Source: Chrysoporthe austroafricana (taxonomy: Eukaryota; Ascomycota; Sordariomycetes; Diaporthales; Cryphonectriaceae). Taken from it: DNA of 64,000 nt. A program made the translations under genes and the position numbers. Below, in pieces: positions 1 through 10,648 of this stretch. The stretch covers positions 806,001-870,000 of the forward strand of contig JYIP02000003.1 of NCBI GenBank assembly GCA_001051155.2, given 5' to 3'. Every line of letters begins with the position of its first letter. Positions within the stretch are counted from its first letter, which is position 1. The notes under the pieces are model-generated. The model was given only the letters and a program-made list of their open reading frames with translations, did no database searches and was not told where the DNA came from.

Positions 1-1195
1 GAGTGAATTCGGCAGACCACCTCTTCGCAGCTTCGATTACTGCAGACTGCATTTCGTCATTACTACCCGCAGGGAAGTGTTTGACGACTACAATCGCTGA
101 ACTGATCGAGTCGCTGCTGAGAACTGCTTTGAAGGCATAGGCATTGCGCGATCGACGTTCCCATTTCGAAGACAGATATCTGAGAGAATACCCAGGCTCG
201 TTCGGGTCTTCGTCTCTGACCTTGAGTTTCTGGCCATTGCTAAATCTATGATCGAACCAGGCCTGGTCATCCAGAGAATAAGCTATGCAAGCTGTCTTTC
301 CTTCCAATGACGACTCTGAATCTGTGAGTGGTGGTGGTACAGCGGGCGTCGATGATAGAAGACGTCCAGATGCGTTTCGTCTCTTCGTGGCTCGCAAAGT
401 AGCCTGTTCCGAACTTCTTTTGCCGAGTATTCTTGTCTCTTCGATCTCAAGCGAGTATCGGCGAGGCCATAGCTGAAATTCCAGAGAATGCTGAGCTGTT
501 GAAATCTTCCAAGTACCTGGGCTAAGGGTAGTGCGACCATTTTTGCCCAGCTCGGATGAGCAGTCTGAATATGACGGGCAACAGACTGTAAGGGTACAAT
601 CTTCTTTATTGCACAAAATTATGTCGTTACAATCCGGGATATAGAAGAGATCGCATTGGATAGTGCCGGCCGCCAAGGAGAACATGGTTTCATTCTTGCT
701 TTGTAAACAGCCCAAGAGATTTACCCAGAGCGGTTGTTCCGAAAGTCCCGGCTTCGGTGAAACTATGACTTCTTGCTGTTCTGCGTAGCTGGTTTTGAAA
801 GCCAGATCCCTTGGTCGTTTGAAAACAAGTCGCACTCGTGGGTCCCAATGCAGATTCAGCTGGTCCAAAGGAACATCCGCGAGCTGATGCCTGGTATGCT
901 GCTGGCTCTGGGCTTTGCCTTGTCCAGAGGCATCAGGATCCTCAACAGGGCTGTGATCTAGCTCCGAGCCGAGCTCCTGATGGAATTCTTGCGGGGCTGT
1001 GAAGAACTCTTGCTCTAGGGCCGAGTCCGGAGTGACCTCCTCCATTGGGACCGGGATCCTCTGCGTACTGTCTTCATCTTCCAATTGGTCCACTTCTGGC
1101 TGGTAGGCGGCTTGGATCTCGGCGAGCCGGGCTTCCAGGAAACTGGAAGGGAACGGCTGCGTGCTCTCCAGGCTCTCTGATCTCGAATCAGTCAT
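1..1195 (-). CDS. Fungal serine/threonine protein kinase-like protein, 3' part beyond the window
   Basis: The frame is open from an ATG at 1195 to the left edge (398 codons, no stop), so only the N-terminal part is visible. The first 130 residues are acidic and polar. Around residues 160-260 there is a compact, strand-rich region containing LSPGTWKIS (about residue 225), which resembles the FHA-like lead domain seen in large fungal kinase families. From about residue 300 the sequence looks like the start of a kinase N-lobe: a beta strand ends in VVVKHF, with K372 as candidate ATP-binding lysine, followed by EAAKRWSAEF as a candidate helix C with its glutamate. The catalytic loop would lie outside the window. 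The family call is by pattern only; a degenerate pseudokinase is equally possible. The gene is divergent from the unrecognised gene starting at 2038. Confidence 0.6.
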   Translation of the reverse strand, partial: MTDSRSESLESTQPFPSSFLEARLAEIQAAYQPEVDQLEDEDSTQRIPVPMEEVTPDSALEQEFFTAPQEFHQELGSELDHSPVEDPDASGQGKAQSQQHTRHQLADVPLDQLNLHWDPRVRLVFKRPRDLAFKTSYAEQQEVIVSPKPGLSEQPLWVNLLGCLQSKNETMFSLAAGTIQCDLFYIPDCNDIILCNKEDCTLTVCCPSYSDCSSELGKNGRTTLSPGTWKISTAQHSLEFQLWPRRYSLEIEETRILGKRSSEQATLRATKRRNASGRLLSSTPAVPPPLTDSESSLEGKTACIAYSLDDQAWFDHRFSNGQKLKVRDEDPNEPGYSLRYLSSKWERRSRNAYAFKAVLSSDSISSAIVVVKHFPAGSNDEMQSAVIEAAKRWSAEFT

Positions 1196-2037
1196 GATGT
1201 CTACGTAGCGAAGAAGCTGGGCGAGCGAGAGGGGGGTTTCGTTTCGAAAAGGCTGAATGACAAAATTTGGGCAAGCAGGCAAGCCTTGTTGAACGTTCAC
1301 GTCAAATTTTCGCTGCAAGGCAAAGGATACATTTTGTCGGCAAGACCAAGAAGACGCTATTATACCAAGTAGTCTCAGAGAGAAGTATATGTGGATACAA
1401 ATGCATCGTTCTGCATGCCAGCTTCAGCAATGCAGACGTGGTGGTGCAACAAGGAATGGATTGGTTGAAGTGGACATGGTGTAAACGTAAAGTGACGTGT
1501 TTACAGAATCCCAGTGTCTCGATCATACTACTCTATCAGGCCGAAGTAAAATGTCCTCACCATAGAACTGTAGGTCAGCCTCGTCGTGGTTGACACTTGA
1601 CTAGAAGGCAAGCAAAGCCCATGATACTATAGTATATAGTATTACGGTAAGGCTGTACTGAGTAAATGCGTTCGTTGAAATACCCCTGCTCGGGCCTCGG
1701 GAGCTACCAGGTTCCTTTCCCCCCTGTCCAGCCACCCAGCTCTTATCTATACATATAGTTAATAATAATAACTACCTGCCTAGCTGCATGCCATCGTTCC
1801 GTTCCCCGCACGGGGAGGGGCGGGTGGGCCCGCGCGGCCCAAGCGGTAATTTTGCACTTTCACAGCAACCCTCGTCGCCGTCGGGTCCTGGGTAGCGCAC
1901 CCAGCCCCTACAAGGCCACAGGCCACAGGCGGTTTCCCGTCGGCGTGCGCCCCTGCTTGGCAGCACGTCTTCGTCCTCTTGCTATCGCTGTCGCCCTTCA
2001 TGCTACATACGTCTGCGCAGCGCTCTCGACCAAGACG
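1196..2037. promoter_or_regulatory. Divergent intergenic region between the kinase-like gene and the 2038 gene
   Basis: No supportable gene is seen in these 842 bases. Positions 1745-1775 are AT-rich with a TATA-like run (atatagttaataataata) about 270 bases upstream of the ATG at 2038. The frame of the next gene stays open back to 1852, but only from a TTG codon, so I treat 1852-2037 as leader. Confidence 0.4.
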
Positions 2038-3489
2038 ATGGATCCGCCCCTAGATTGGTTCGCAATTATTTTCCCTCCCGTGGATGAGGAGACGTATTTC
2101 GACGAGCATCCAGAACATCTTTGGCGACCCCAGAGGTTCGGCATGAGATCAGGCGACCTCTTCACGACTCTTCCCAGACAATTCAACGCTATAACGATAC
2201 CGCTGCTCGATCCCGATGCTTTCAACCACGATGTAGCAGCTATTAGCCGTATGACCGATGACAGGGAAGAATTTCTACGTTTGCTTGGAGAGCGGCGAGA
2301 TCTGAGGCTTAAGGAACTGTACGAGCTTTGGAAGATGGCGCTCGATCCGGTCGAAAACTTGATAAAAATGATGGACGAGCAGAAGCATGGCAACAGGCCT
2401 AATAAACCCCTTAGCGAAGAGGCTTTGAAGTTGAGTTTTTATACTGATCGAATCTGGCATTTCAAGTCTTTCGATACATATGTTCAATACTTTGCTTCCC
2501 TTATGAGATTACCAAACGGCTCGGGTGTAGTCGGCCGACCTGCAACGTCGCGCCCGACTGCAGCTGCTGACGGTAGGACTTTTTCAAAACGAAAAGCAGA
2601 TTCTCCGGCATACGAAGCAAGCCCTTCACCAGACATGGAAGGCTACTCGACAGACGGATCAGGCTATCCGCCAAAGGAATCAAGAGCTGTAAGTCCTGCC
2701 ACAGACGAGGCCGGCCACCCGACAGACGCAAATCCTGCGACAGGCGAGGGAGGCTCTCCGACGGACGAAGCAGGCTTCTTTCGAAACGAAACGCCCTCTT
2801 CCAGATACGCGACACCGCCCGAACACCGGACGAACTCGCCCACGCCGACAGACCGATCGCATCCGAGAGGGCAGCCTCTAGGGGAGGGAACGAAGAAATA
2901 TGGCAGAGCGAACGGTCAGGCGGCAAGCAATGGACAAGCGAAGGCGCCATTTCGTTCGTCGAGCCGTATTCAAAAAAAGACCAAGAGGCAGGATGGCCTG
3001 GGCAAAGGCCGTCGCGGTGCGCGTACCGCTGCCGACACCAGGCTGCCCCAGAAGCATGAGCGGGCTCTTGAGGAGATTCGTGAAGAGCTAGGAAATAGGC
3101 GGGCAGAGAGCCTACCCCCCGGCCGTCTGAGGAACAAGGAGGCTCCTCGACCCCCTTCCCCCCTCAAGCAGCGACGGCAACAGGAAAAGGGATCACCTAG
3201 CCGGGCTGAACGGCCTCCACAACCAGCACGCACGACGCTTGATACAGTTCGTGCGGCTAAGGTATCCAAGGCCCGTAGGAAGCGCGAGCCCCGAAGATTC
3301 GAAGCTGCAACTGAATTGCTTTCTGTTGCCCAGCAATCATCTTCTGGTCTGGAGCCTCCTGTCCATTCCCCGAAAGCCCATCCTGCACCATTACGCAGGA
3401 GCAGACGTCTGGAGAACGCTCGAAGTAGAGCGGCTGCAAGTCCAAACGTCGCAAGTATGGGCGGAATGGCGCCAAAGTCAGGTGGTTGA
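2038..3489 (+). CDS. Unrecognised protein with structured N-terminus and long Ser/Pro- and Lys/Arg-rich tail
   Basis: This is a single-exon frame of 483 codons from the first in-frame ATG (2038). I do not recognise the family. Residues 1-160 look folded: a Trp/Phe-rich start (MDPPLDWFAIIFPP), then helical segments such as REEFLRLLGERRDLRLKELYELWKM and a WHFKSFDTYVQYFASLM patch. From about residue 165 the sequence turns disordered. First comes a stretch with repeated TDEAG/PTD-type motifs (about 200-275), then basic runs with many R/K and P. A nuclear or nucleic-acid-binding role is conceivable from the basic tail but nothing identifies it. The stop is followed within 40 bases by a minisatellite. 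Confidence 0.5.
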   Translation: MDPPLDWFAIIFPPVDEETYFDEHPEHLWRPQRFGMRSGDLFTTLPRQFNAITIPLLDPDAFNHDVAAISRMTDDREEFLRLLGERRDLRLKELYELWKMALDPVENLIKMMDEQKHGNRPNKPLSEEALKLSFYTDRIWHFKSFDTYVQYFASLMRLPNGSGVVGRPATSRPTAAADGRTFSKRKADSPAYEASPSPDMEGYSTDGSGYPPKESRAVSPATDEAGHPTDANPATGEGGSPTDEAGFFRNETPSSRYATPPEHRTNSPTPTDRSHPRGQPLGEGTKKYGRANGQAASNGQAKAPFRSSSRIQKKTKRQDGLGKGRRGARTAADTRLPQKHERALEEIREELGNRRAESLPPGRLRNKEAPRPPSPLKQRRQQEKGSPSRAERPPQPARTTLDTVRAAKVSKARRKREPRRFEAATELLSVAQQSSSGLEPPVHSPKAHPAPLRRSRRLENARSRAAASPNVASMGGMAPKSGG

Positions 3490-3524
3490 AAGGCTGGCCT
3501 TTTCAGGGTTCGGGCTGTTTGATG

Positions 3525-3702
3525 ATGACCCAACCCAGAGCTCCTTCCGACGACCCAACCCAGAACTCCTTCCGACCACGAACCAACCCAGAACTCCTTC
3601 CGACCACGACCCAACCCCGAGCTCCTTCCGACCATGACCCAACCCAGAGCTCCTCCCGACTACGACCCAACCCAGAGCTCCTTCCGACGACCCAGCCCCA
3701 GC
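3525..3702. repeat. Minisatellite, 25/28-bp units, about 6.5 copies
   Basis: The core acccaacccagagctccttc recurs six times with few substitutions, separated by short ga(c/t)(g/cac/tac) spacers. Units are therefore 25 bases (first two) or 28 bases (the rest). It lies immediately after the stop of the preceding gene, in its likely 3' UTR. Confidence 0.9.
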
Positions 3703-3800
3703 ATATGTGGAATGCAGGAAGGACATAGATAGCCGCCAACTCGCAGGGCTGGAGGGGGGGAACGGCCCCGAGGCATTACTATAGCTCCTGAAATTCTTCC

Positions 3801-4085
3801 AGGCATGGTCGTCATCCCGGCAGGGCTGGGTGCAGCGGCGCAGTCTGTATGATATTTCTCGAAGCATTTGAACATCTGAAGGGCATGGTCGTTATCCCGG
3901 CAGGGCTGGGTGCAGCGGCGTAGTCTGGATGATATTGCTAGGAGGCGTCTGAAGGACATGGTCGTTATCCTGGCAGGGCTGGGTGCAGCGGCGTAGTCTG
4001 GATGATAATGATCGGAGACGTCTGAAAGACATGGTCGTTATCCCGGCAGGGCTGGGTGCAGCGGCGTAGTCTAGATGATGCTGCC
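3801..4085. repeat. Minisatellite, 73/80-bp units, four copies
   Basis: The string catggtcgt(t/c)atcc(c/t)ggc begins at 3804, 3884, 3957 and 4030. Each copy is followed by agggctgggtgcagcggcg and a tagtctggatgata-type tail. Spacings are 80, 73 and 73 bases. The last three copies are more alike than the first, as expected from tandem growth. Confidence 0.9.
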
Positions 4086-4483
4086 GGTCTCTGCCCCGGG
4101 AACGGCGGTCCCAGAATCCCCCCTCCACACCCCTTGGGACGAGAAAGAAGAGGTGGAGAGGGCGAGAGTCGAGAAAGGAAGTTCTACTGGGCCGAGAGAT
4201 GAGGCACACATGTTGTTCTTCTCCTGGGCAGATGGGTTTGTATCACATTGGTTCTGATAGTGGCTAGCATGGAGATGCGAGCATATTGAATTACCTCGAG
4301 GCCTGCCAAATGAGCAAAGAGAGCCTCCATGAGGCTTTGATGCTGCAGGGCCATGCACCACGCACAGCCAGTGGAACAGGTATGATGACTTGGATTTATT
4401 GGTGATTGTTGTGGCTAGTAATGTTGAGGGAGAGCGGTGGGTGGGGCTGTTGCGGGTCTTCTTGAGTGGGGCCAAGAAAATAA

Positions 4484-4671
4484 TCCGGGAACAGGCTGGG
4501 AGGAAGAGAAGAGCTCTGCGTAAACAGATCGGACGGCGGAAACATCCCCACCATCGCAATTGAGTACAAGGCACTGCACAAGCTGAGCCGGGACGAGGTG
4601 GTGACCGGCCTGGCCTCCGTACCGAGACCCAGCCGGACCGAAACGTGATCAACAAGGACGACAAGGGCTAA
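4484..4671 (+). pseudogene. Fragment of a fungal-specific kinase-family gene, frameshifted
   Basis: One frame from 4484 reads a conserved-looking stretch containing IPTIAIEYKALHKLSRDEVV and TGLAS, then PRPSR, and stops at TGA 4646. Shifting frame near 4636 continues with RNVINKDDKG to a stop at 4669. The pattern EYKxxHKLxxDEIVTGL...R.VIN.D is one I associate with the lead domain of large fungal kinase-like families. About 60 codons survive, with no start, one frameshift and no catalytic domain, so this is a relic. It lies beside the minisatellites and 3.3 kb from the kinase-like gene at the window edge. Confidence 0.55.
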
Positions 4672-5813
4672 GACCCGACAGCATGGCACGCATGGTTTAC
4701 TAGGGTTAGGAACCGGGGGCTCGTGCAGCGGGCCGCATCCGGCCCGCTAGTTGGTATCCTGGCACCCGGCCCGTGTGCAGATCGGGTATTATTACTAAGC
4801 AGTGTTTCATGAGGCCCAAACGGGAAACCACAAGTCGTGTTAGACATGTGCGACCAAGCATTGTCTAAGAACCTGATGACTCCAAGATGAGACAGCACCG
4901 TTGCACGCAGAGCGATATGAGCCTGTTGCACATAGCGGTTTTGTTTTTTTCAGGAGCGCATCGAGGTTGAGGGCCCTGACTTTGTCGCCTCAAGGCCACG
5001 CAATATTAGGCTGGGATAGGTGGGTGTCGATGAAGATGGCGTCTTCAACTCAACATGTCCGTCCGTCTGAACTGACATTATCCACAAATGTTGCAAGTGC
5101 AACCATTGGAAGGGCGCGAGCCGGTGAGATCATTGTCATGGTACGCAGCAATGGCAGGGACGACTGCAAGTGTACCCAGTGGCCAGGCACGTCTGCGGCA
5201 GACTGGGAGGCGAGCCTTCCTTCCAGCGTTTCTGTAGCTGTACTCAAAATACAGATCTCACCTGCCTCGCTCCCTGATCTCTACTTCCTTCGACTGCCCT
5301 TTCGTCTTCCTTTCTTTCTCCAGTCCAGGTCGAGCACCTCTGCTCCTCGACCGTTCTCCACAGCATCGCACCACCACAAGCATAAACCTCAAGAGCCCCC
5401 TTGTTCCTCTGCGGATGCGTGTGTTAGGCTGGGAATTGAATTTGGCCCCCTTCGCGTCCTGGTTCGAGACAGGCACAGTGGCATCCTACCCCGCCTGCCA
5501 TCTTACAGCTTGTCCTTGTGTGGCAGGCCTTGTCCGCGTCGAGCCGATCTGTGGTTCATCTCGGTTCCGTTTGTCACCCCTGTGGGACGGTCACGCAGAG
5601 GTGGGCAAGCAAACACACGGCAATTTGGCGAGCAACAAGATACGGCTCCAGCAAATCTCCAACTTCTCTTGGTGTGTTAGATTTTCTCTGATCTCCATCC
5701 AACGACCTTGCTGTACCCTTCGCCTGCAAGCAGACAATAACAACTTCGACTGCCAGCACCCACCCCGACAGCCAGCGCTTCGCCGCACGAATTGCTGTCT
5801 GTGACTTTTCACC
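4672..5813. other. Intergenic region and leader of the GH72 gene
   Basis: No gene is seen. Positions 5270-5330 are pyrimidine-rich (cttccttcgactgccctttc and similar), typical of a fungal core promoter or leader. Several short ORFs here have no coding character. Confidence 0.4.
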
Positions 5814-7700
5814 ATGCAGGTAAGTTGGCAGCCAACCGCTTTATTTATTCTCTTTGCCTGGTGTCGTGATTTCCCTCGATTGGTCGCCTGGGCCCAATTT
5901 TCGTGAGGCTTTGCATCTCTCGGCCCTGTACAAACGCGTTCTCTCTACGCGTCTAGTACATAGCCGCAAACCATTTAACATGGGCTCTCCTACATCCCTC
6001 AGGTCGGTATATATTAGACACAGTACCCCGAAAGCTAAGAAGTACGTCACAGCTCACGCGGACTGTCCTGGGCCTCCTCGGCGGCGCGTCTCTGGCCGCG
6101 GCCGTCCCAGCCATCGATGTGAAGGGCAACTACTTCGTCAACAACGTCACTGGCGACCGCTACCAGATTGTCGGAGTCGCTTACCAGCCTGGCGGTAGCT
6201 CCGGCTATAGTCCTACGTCTGGACAGGATGCTCTAACCAACAGGGATGACTGCCTTCGCGACGCGGCCCTCATGCAGGTCCTTGGTGTCAACGCCATTCG
6301 TGTTTACAACATCAACCCCGACCTCAACCATGACGATTGCGCTTCTATCTTTAATGCAGTAGGTCGGACCCTATCCTCGGATCTTGGTGCTGGAGAGGAG
6401 GGGAAGATAGCGGTCGATCGGGCTTGCTGACCTGAGACAGGCCGGAATTTTCATGTTCCTGGACGTCAACGCCCCTCTTGCTGGGAACAGCATCGACTCC
6501 ATGCAGCCATGGGCAAGCTACTACGCCGGCTACCTGAACCGTACGTTTGCGGTCGTAGAGGCCTTCAAGAGCTATCCCAACACGGCCGCGTTCTTCGCCG
6601 GCAACGAGGTCATCTCCGACGTGGCGACCGGGGCCACCGTCCCTCCCTACATGCGTGCCGTCACACGCGACCTCAAAAGCTACATCGCACAGCATTCCGA
6701 CCGCGCCATACCCGTGGGCTACAGCGCCGCCGACGTCCGCTCGATCCTCTTTGACACGTGGGCGTACCTGCAATGCGATGATCCGGACGATGGCACCTCG
6801 AGCGACGCGAGCCACGTCGACTTCTTCGCGCTCAACAGCTACTCGTGGTGTGGCAACAGCTCGTTCACCGAGTCAACCTACAACGAGCTCGTCTCGGGCT
6901 TCAGCAACTCCTCCGTGCCCATCTTCTTCTCGGAATATGGCTGCAACGTCCCTGCACCGCGTGTCTTCACGGAAGTCCCCGAGATCTATAGCAGCGAGAT
7001 GAGTGGTGTGTTCAGCGGCGGCATAGTCTACGAGTTCGTCCAGGGGAGCAATGACTACGGTCTTGTCAACTACAGCTCGGACGGCACCGCCCAGCTGATG
7101 GACGACTTCTACACCCTCAAAGCCCGATACGCCGCCCTGAACTTCACCACCATCCAGGGCATCGCACCCCCGGGAGACAGCCCCTCTGCGCCGACGTGCA
7201 GCTCCAGCCTGATTACGACTCCTGGCTTCTGTACCAACTTCACCGTTCCATCTCCCCCTCCAGGGGCTGAGGACATCATAGCGAACGGCGTCAGCCCGTC
7301 GCCGAGCGGCAAGATCGTTACGATTGGTATGTTGCTATCGCCGAAGACTGACACCCTGAAACATCCTGACTGAGTTGCTTTAGATGACTACTCCGTCACC
7401 GCTACCGTCAAGGACAACAATGGCAATGTCATCTCTGGGCTGAAGGTTGTCCCACTGGCTGAGGACCAGATCAACCAGCCGGGCAGCAACACCGCTGCCG
7501 TCAGCATCTCAGCTACCCCGGCCTCGAGCGGGACGCCGAAGGCCTCTGCGGCCGTCTCTGCTGCCGCCTCTGCGACGTCCACGTCGAAGAAGAGCGCGGC
7601 AGTTAGTATGCGACGCGTTCAGGGCGGGTCGATACCACTGATGGTGGTGTCTGCTGCCGTGGCTGGCTTTCTGGCCGGCTTCCTGGGCTGGACGTTCTAG
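5814..7700 (+). CDS. GPI-anchored beta-1,3-glucanosyltransferase, GH72 family (GAS/GEL type)
   Basis: The exons are 5814-5819, 6053-6358, 6441-7326 and 7384-7700 (504 aa). The first coding exon is only ATG CAG; splicing over a 233-base intron gives the signal peptide MQLTRTVLGLLGGASLAAA. The enzyme cleaves beta-1,3-glucan and transfers the end to another chain at the plasma membrane or wall. The GH72 fold is supported by QPGGSS, NRDDCLRDAALMQVLGVNAI, the acid/base Glu in FAGNEV (E160) and the nucleophile Glu in FFSEYGCN (E269). No CBM43 Cys-rich module follows, so it belongs to the short subclass. A Ser/Ala-rich stalk leads to a C-terminal hydrophobic tail (PLMVVSAAVAGFLAGFLGWTF) after GGS, the expected GPI signal. 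All introns have GT-AG ends and keep frame. Confidence 0.92.
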
Positions 7701-8633
7701 ATCCACACACACACATGGCGAAGCGCCGGACGGCGTCAGTGTTTTGATACGCGGCATCAAGACGGGCCCGACGGGCCGCCTGCATGCTTTTCAGTGGAAG
7801 GACTTTACGAGTATCGGTTTTTGTGATACCATCATGCCATGAGCATTTCTTTTCTTTTGCAGGAATAGGGGCATAGGGGTCTTTTTAGTAGGGAATAGAA
7901 AAAGAAAGAAACTTTTTTTTTTCTTTACATGGACTCTATGGTCCCTTGCGGTGACGTGACCTGTTGAAGAAGCTTAAAAGAGGCAATCCAGTCAAGAGGA
8001 GTTAGTAGAGAGGATGGCTGCACAGACATCATGAGTTTTCCTCCAGATCGATGGTTAGTCCATGCGCTCTAGCTGGTCACCGCCTGGGTGTGCTTTCAGA
8101 CCTTCACGAAAAGAACTAGCTACAAAGCGGTCCACCAATCACCCAACAACCAAAGAGACAGCTTACCTGCTCTGTGCTTGCCCATGTCTAGATAGGTAGG
8201 GTAGAGTACAGTAGATAGTTAATAGCAAGCCTGGGCAGGCCGACAAGGACACAATGGACAACGACACAGCACAGGGGCGAGTCTTCAAGACGGATCGATC
8301 ACATTACAGCCGAGCTCTATATTGGGGTTTACCTCCATGTTTAAGTTTTTTCTTCTCTTCGCTCCTCGACTTCGGCGGCAATCCTCTCCTCGCTCCTCCC
8401 CATCACGCACCGCCGCGGCCGCCGCCTCGGTTGATATCATCGACGTTGAACATCACGCCCGGCAGCTCCCCAAAAAGCGTACATGAGAGGGATATAAAAA
8501 CAAACAAAGAGGGTGTACGTCTCGGTATGCATCTATAAGCCGCGCCGTTCCCGTTTCTTTCCCGCAATAATTTCCGCCTTTCAGCCTTCCTCCGTGTACG
8601 TGCTTACACTACTTCTCCCCCCGCGCGCTCTCT
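7701..8633. other. Convergent 3' intergenic region (GH72 / acl2)
   Basis: The 3' UTRs of two convergent genes meet here. There is an A/T homopolymer-rich patch at 7895-7925. No gene or RNA is seen. Confidence 0.4.
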
Positions 8634-10648
8634 CTAACCGGAGAACTCAGCCACCGTGGACTTCTCGAACTCGCCGGGCTTGAGCGCCAGGGGCACGATA
8701 CCAGACACGTGCATGTCGGGGCCGTAGATGTGGCAGTCCAGGCCGAGCTCCGTGGTCGCGGCCTTCATGTTCTTCAGGCCCTCCTGCCAGTTGGGGCCGG
8801 CACGGCGGACCCAGATCTTCACGTTGTGCTCGTTGAGCGCCTTGGCGTACTCGCGGAGCGCGCGGATCACGCCTTTGAAGGTGGACGCGACGTTGGTGAA
8901 GTTGGCGATACCGCCGCCGATGAACAGGACCTTGCCCTGGTCCGACATCGGGGCGCGCAGCATCAGGTCCAGCACGGTGCGGGCGTAGTGGAACGTCTGC
9001 GACTCGGTCGGCGCGCCGGAGTACTCACTGCTCGGATGTTAGCGTCTTCTTGACGACTACTCTTGGTGGTGAAGGAGCGATTTACCCGTAGTTGGCGAGG
9101 TCGTCGGCGAAGCCAGCAGAGGCAATGGCATCGGCGTACACGACGGACGCACCACCACCAGCAACCAGGGTCCAGATACGGCCGTTGGGGTTCAGGACGG
9201 TCAGCTTCAGGGAGGCACCGGTCTTGGCATCAAGCTCAGCGATGTAGGCCTCCTCCTTGCTCAGCTCACGGCCGAAGGGGGCAGGGAAGTCCATGGGCGG
9301 GCCGGCATCGATATTGATGGCGCCGCTGGCAGGAGCAACATTGGTCAGGCCCAGGGCAGCAGGCGACCGGGCGATGGCCCACTTCACACCGCACTCGAAG
9401 TCGGCAGTCTGGTCCAGCTTGGCAGCAAGATCCAGGAAGTGCACGGAGGCGGAGGTGGCATCCTCGTTGGGGATGACGACGAGGGGGTTGATCTCGAGGT
9501 AGGTGAACTGGCAGTCGACGTAGACGGCGTACAGGCGGGTGATGAAGTCGACCAGGACATTGTGGAGGCCCTTGGGGACCTTGCTGAGGAGAGACTTTGC
9601 GATCTGGTCGTTGGAAGGGTATTCTGACAGGTCGACGGGGATCAAGAGCTTCTCAGCCTTGGCGTCGACATCACCAACATCAACACCACCCTCGTGAGTG
9701 AACAGGATCCAGTCGCCCTGAACAATAAATTAGCAAAATCCATGACCAATGGCGTAATGGGGAAAGACAGTTTTCGGAAGGTCGAAACAAGAGCTGAAGG
9801 TAGGATAGCGGGTGCGGCTGCATGCACAGAAGGCTGGAGGTGGTTGATAACGGCCCGGCGCACCAGCCACTACTCAGCCAAATCTGGCCTTCCGTTCGTC
9901 CGTCAAACCAGATAAATGCAAGAGCCGAAAATTGTCTCAGGTATCCACCACTGTGCAAAACCCTCCAACCTCACAAATTCCCATGACTCCTTCGTCTCAA
10001 TTTTCATTTTCATTCTCATATGCACCATGACAGAAAAGGCGCCTGGGTGATGTTCGGAGACTTTGGCTCCAACAACCTCCTCCCCCTCCTGACCGCGGGC
10101 CACACGCGCACTTGCGGCCGGCCCCACCGGTCTCACCATGGCTGCCTACCCGCCGGAGGCTTGCGAATGCGATGCAGGGTGGGAAGAGAAAGGGGACTGG
10201 TACTCACATCTCGGACGGAGTTGATGTTGATGTAGTACTCGGTGTTGGCGGGGTGAGGCACGAAGGGCTCGACGAGAAACTGGCGCAGGACACCCTCGAC
10301 GTGCTCGACCTTCTGGGGCTTGCCGGCGCGCTCGGCGACCCAGGCCTTGGCCTCGGGCCAGGTCTTGTTCAGGGCCAGCAGGCCGCTCTTGCCTCGCCTC
10401 TTGATGAGCTGGTCAGGCTTCGCGACGAACTTGGCGCCGTCCTGGAGCAGCCAGGGGTAGGTGACCTCGGCCTGGTTCAGGACGTCCTCGACGCTCTGGT
10501 CCTCGGGGAAGTGCAGCGAGGCCAGCCTCGGGGGCGGGTTGTGCTTGGTCGGTGTGGGCAGAGGGGAGGGCTTGATGACGGGGGCGCGGGTGAGGTGGTA
10601 GTTGAGGATGGCCTTGCCATCAGCCTCGAAAATGGACTTGGCGGACAT
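8634..10648 (-). CDS. acl2: ATP-citrate lyase, small subunit (ATP-grasp/citrate-binding half)
   Basis: The exons on the minus strand are 10648-10208, 9717-9086 and 9027-8634 (488 aa). The protein matches the N-terminal half of animal ATP-citrate lyase. It has the start MSAKSI, the ATP-grasp lysine motif [37 protein letters not shown], the metal/ATP segment [16 protein letters not shown]-like [32 protein letters not shown], and the citrate-binding stretch [16 protein letters not shown]. With the larger subunit it makes cytosolic acetyl-CoA and oxaloacetate from citrate, ATP and CoA, feeding lipid and sterol synthesis and histone acetylation. The first intron is unusually long (490 bases, 10207-9718). 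It is head to head with acl1. Numbering follows the Sordaria convention (acl1 large, acl2 small). Confidence 0.95.

Noticed and set aside
4071..4664. 197-codon minus-strand ORF
   Set aside because: It overlaps the minisatellite and the plus-strand kinase-family relic and has no coding features.
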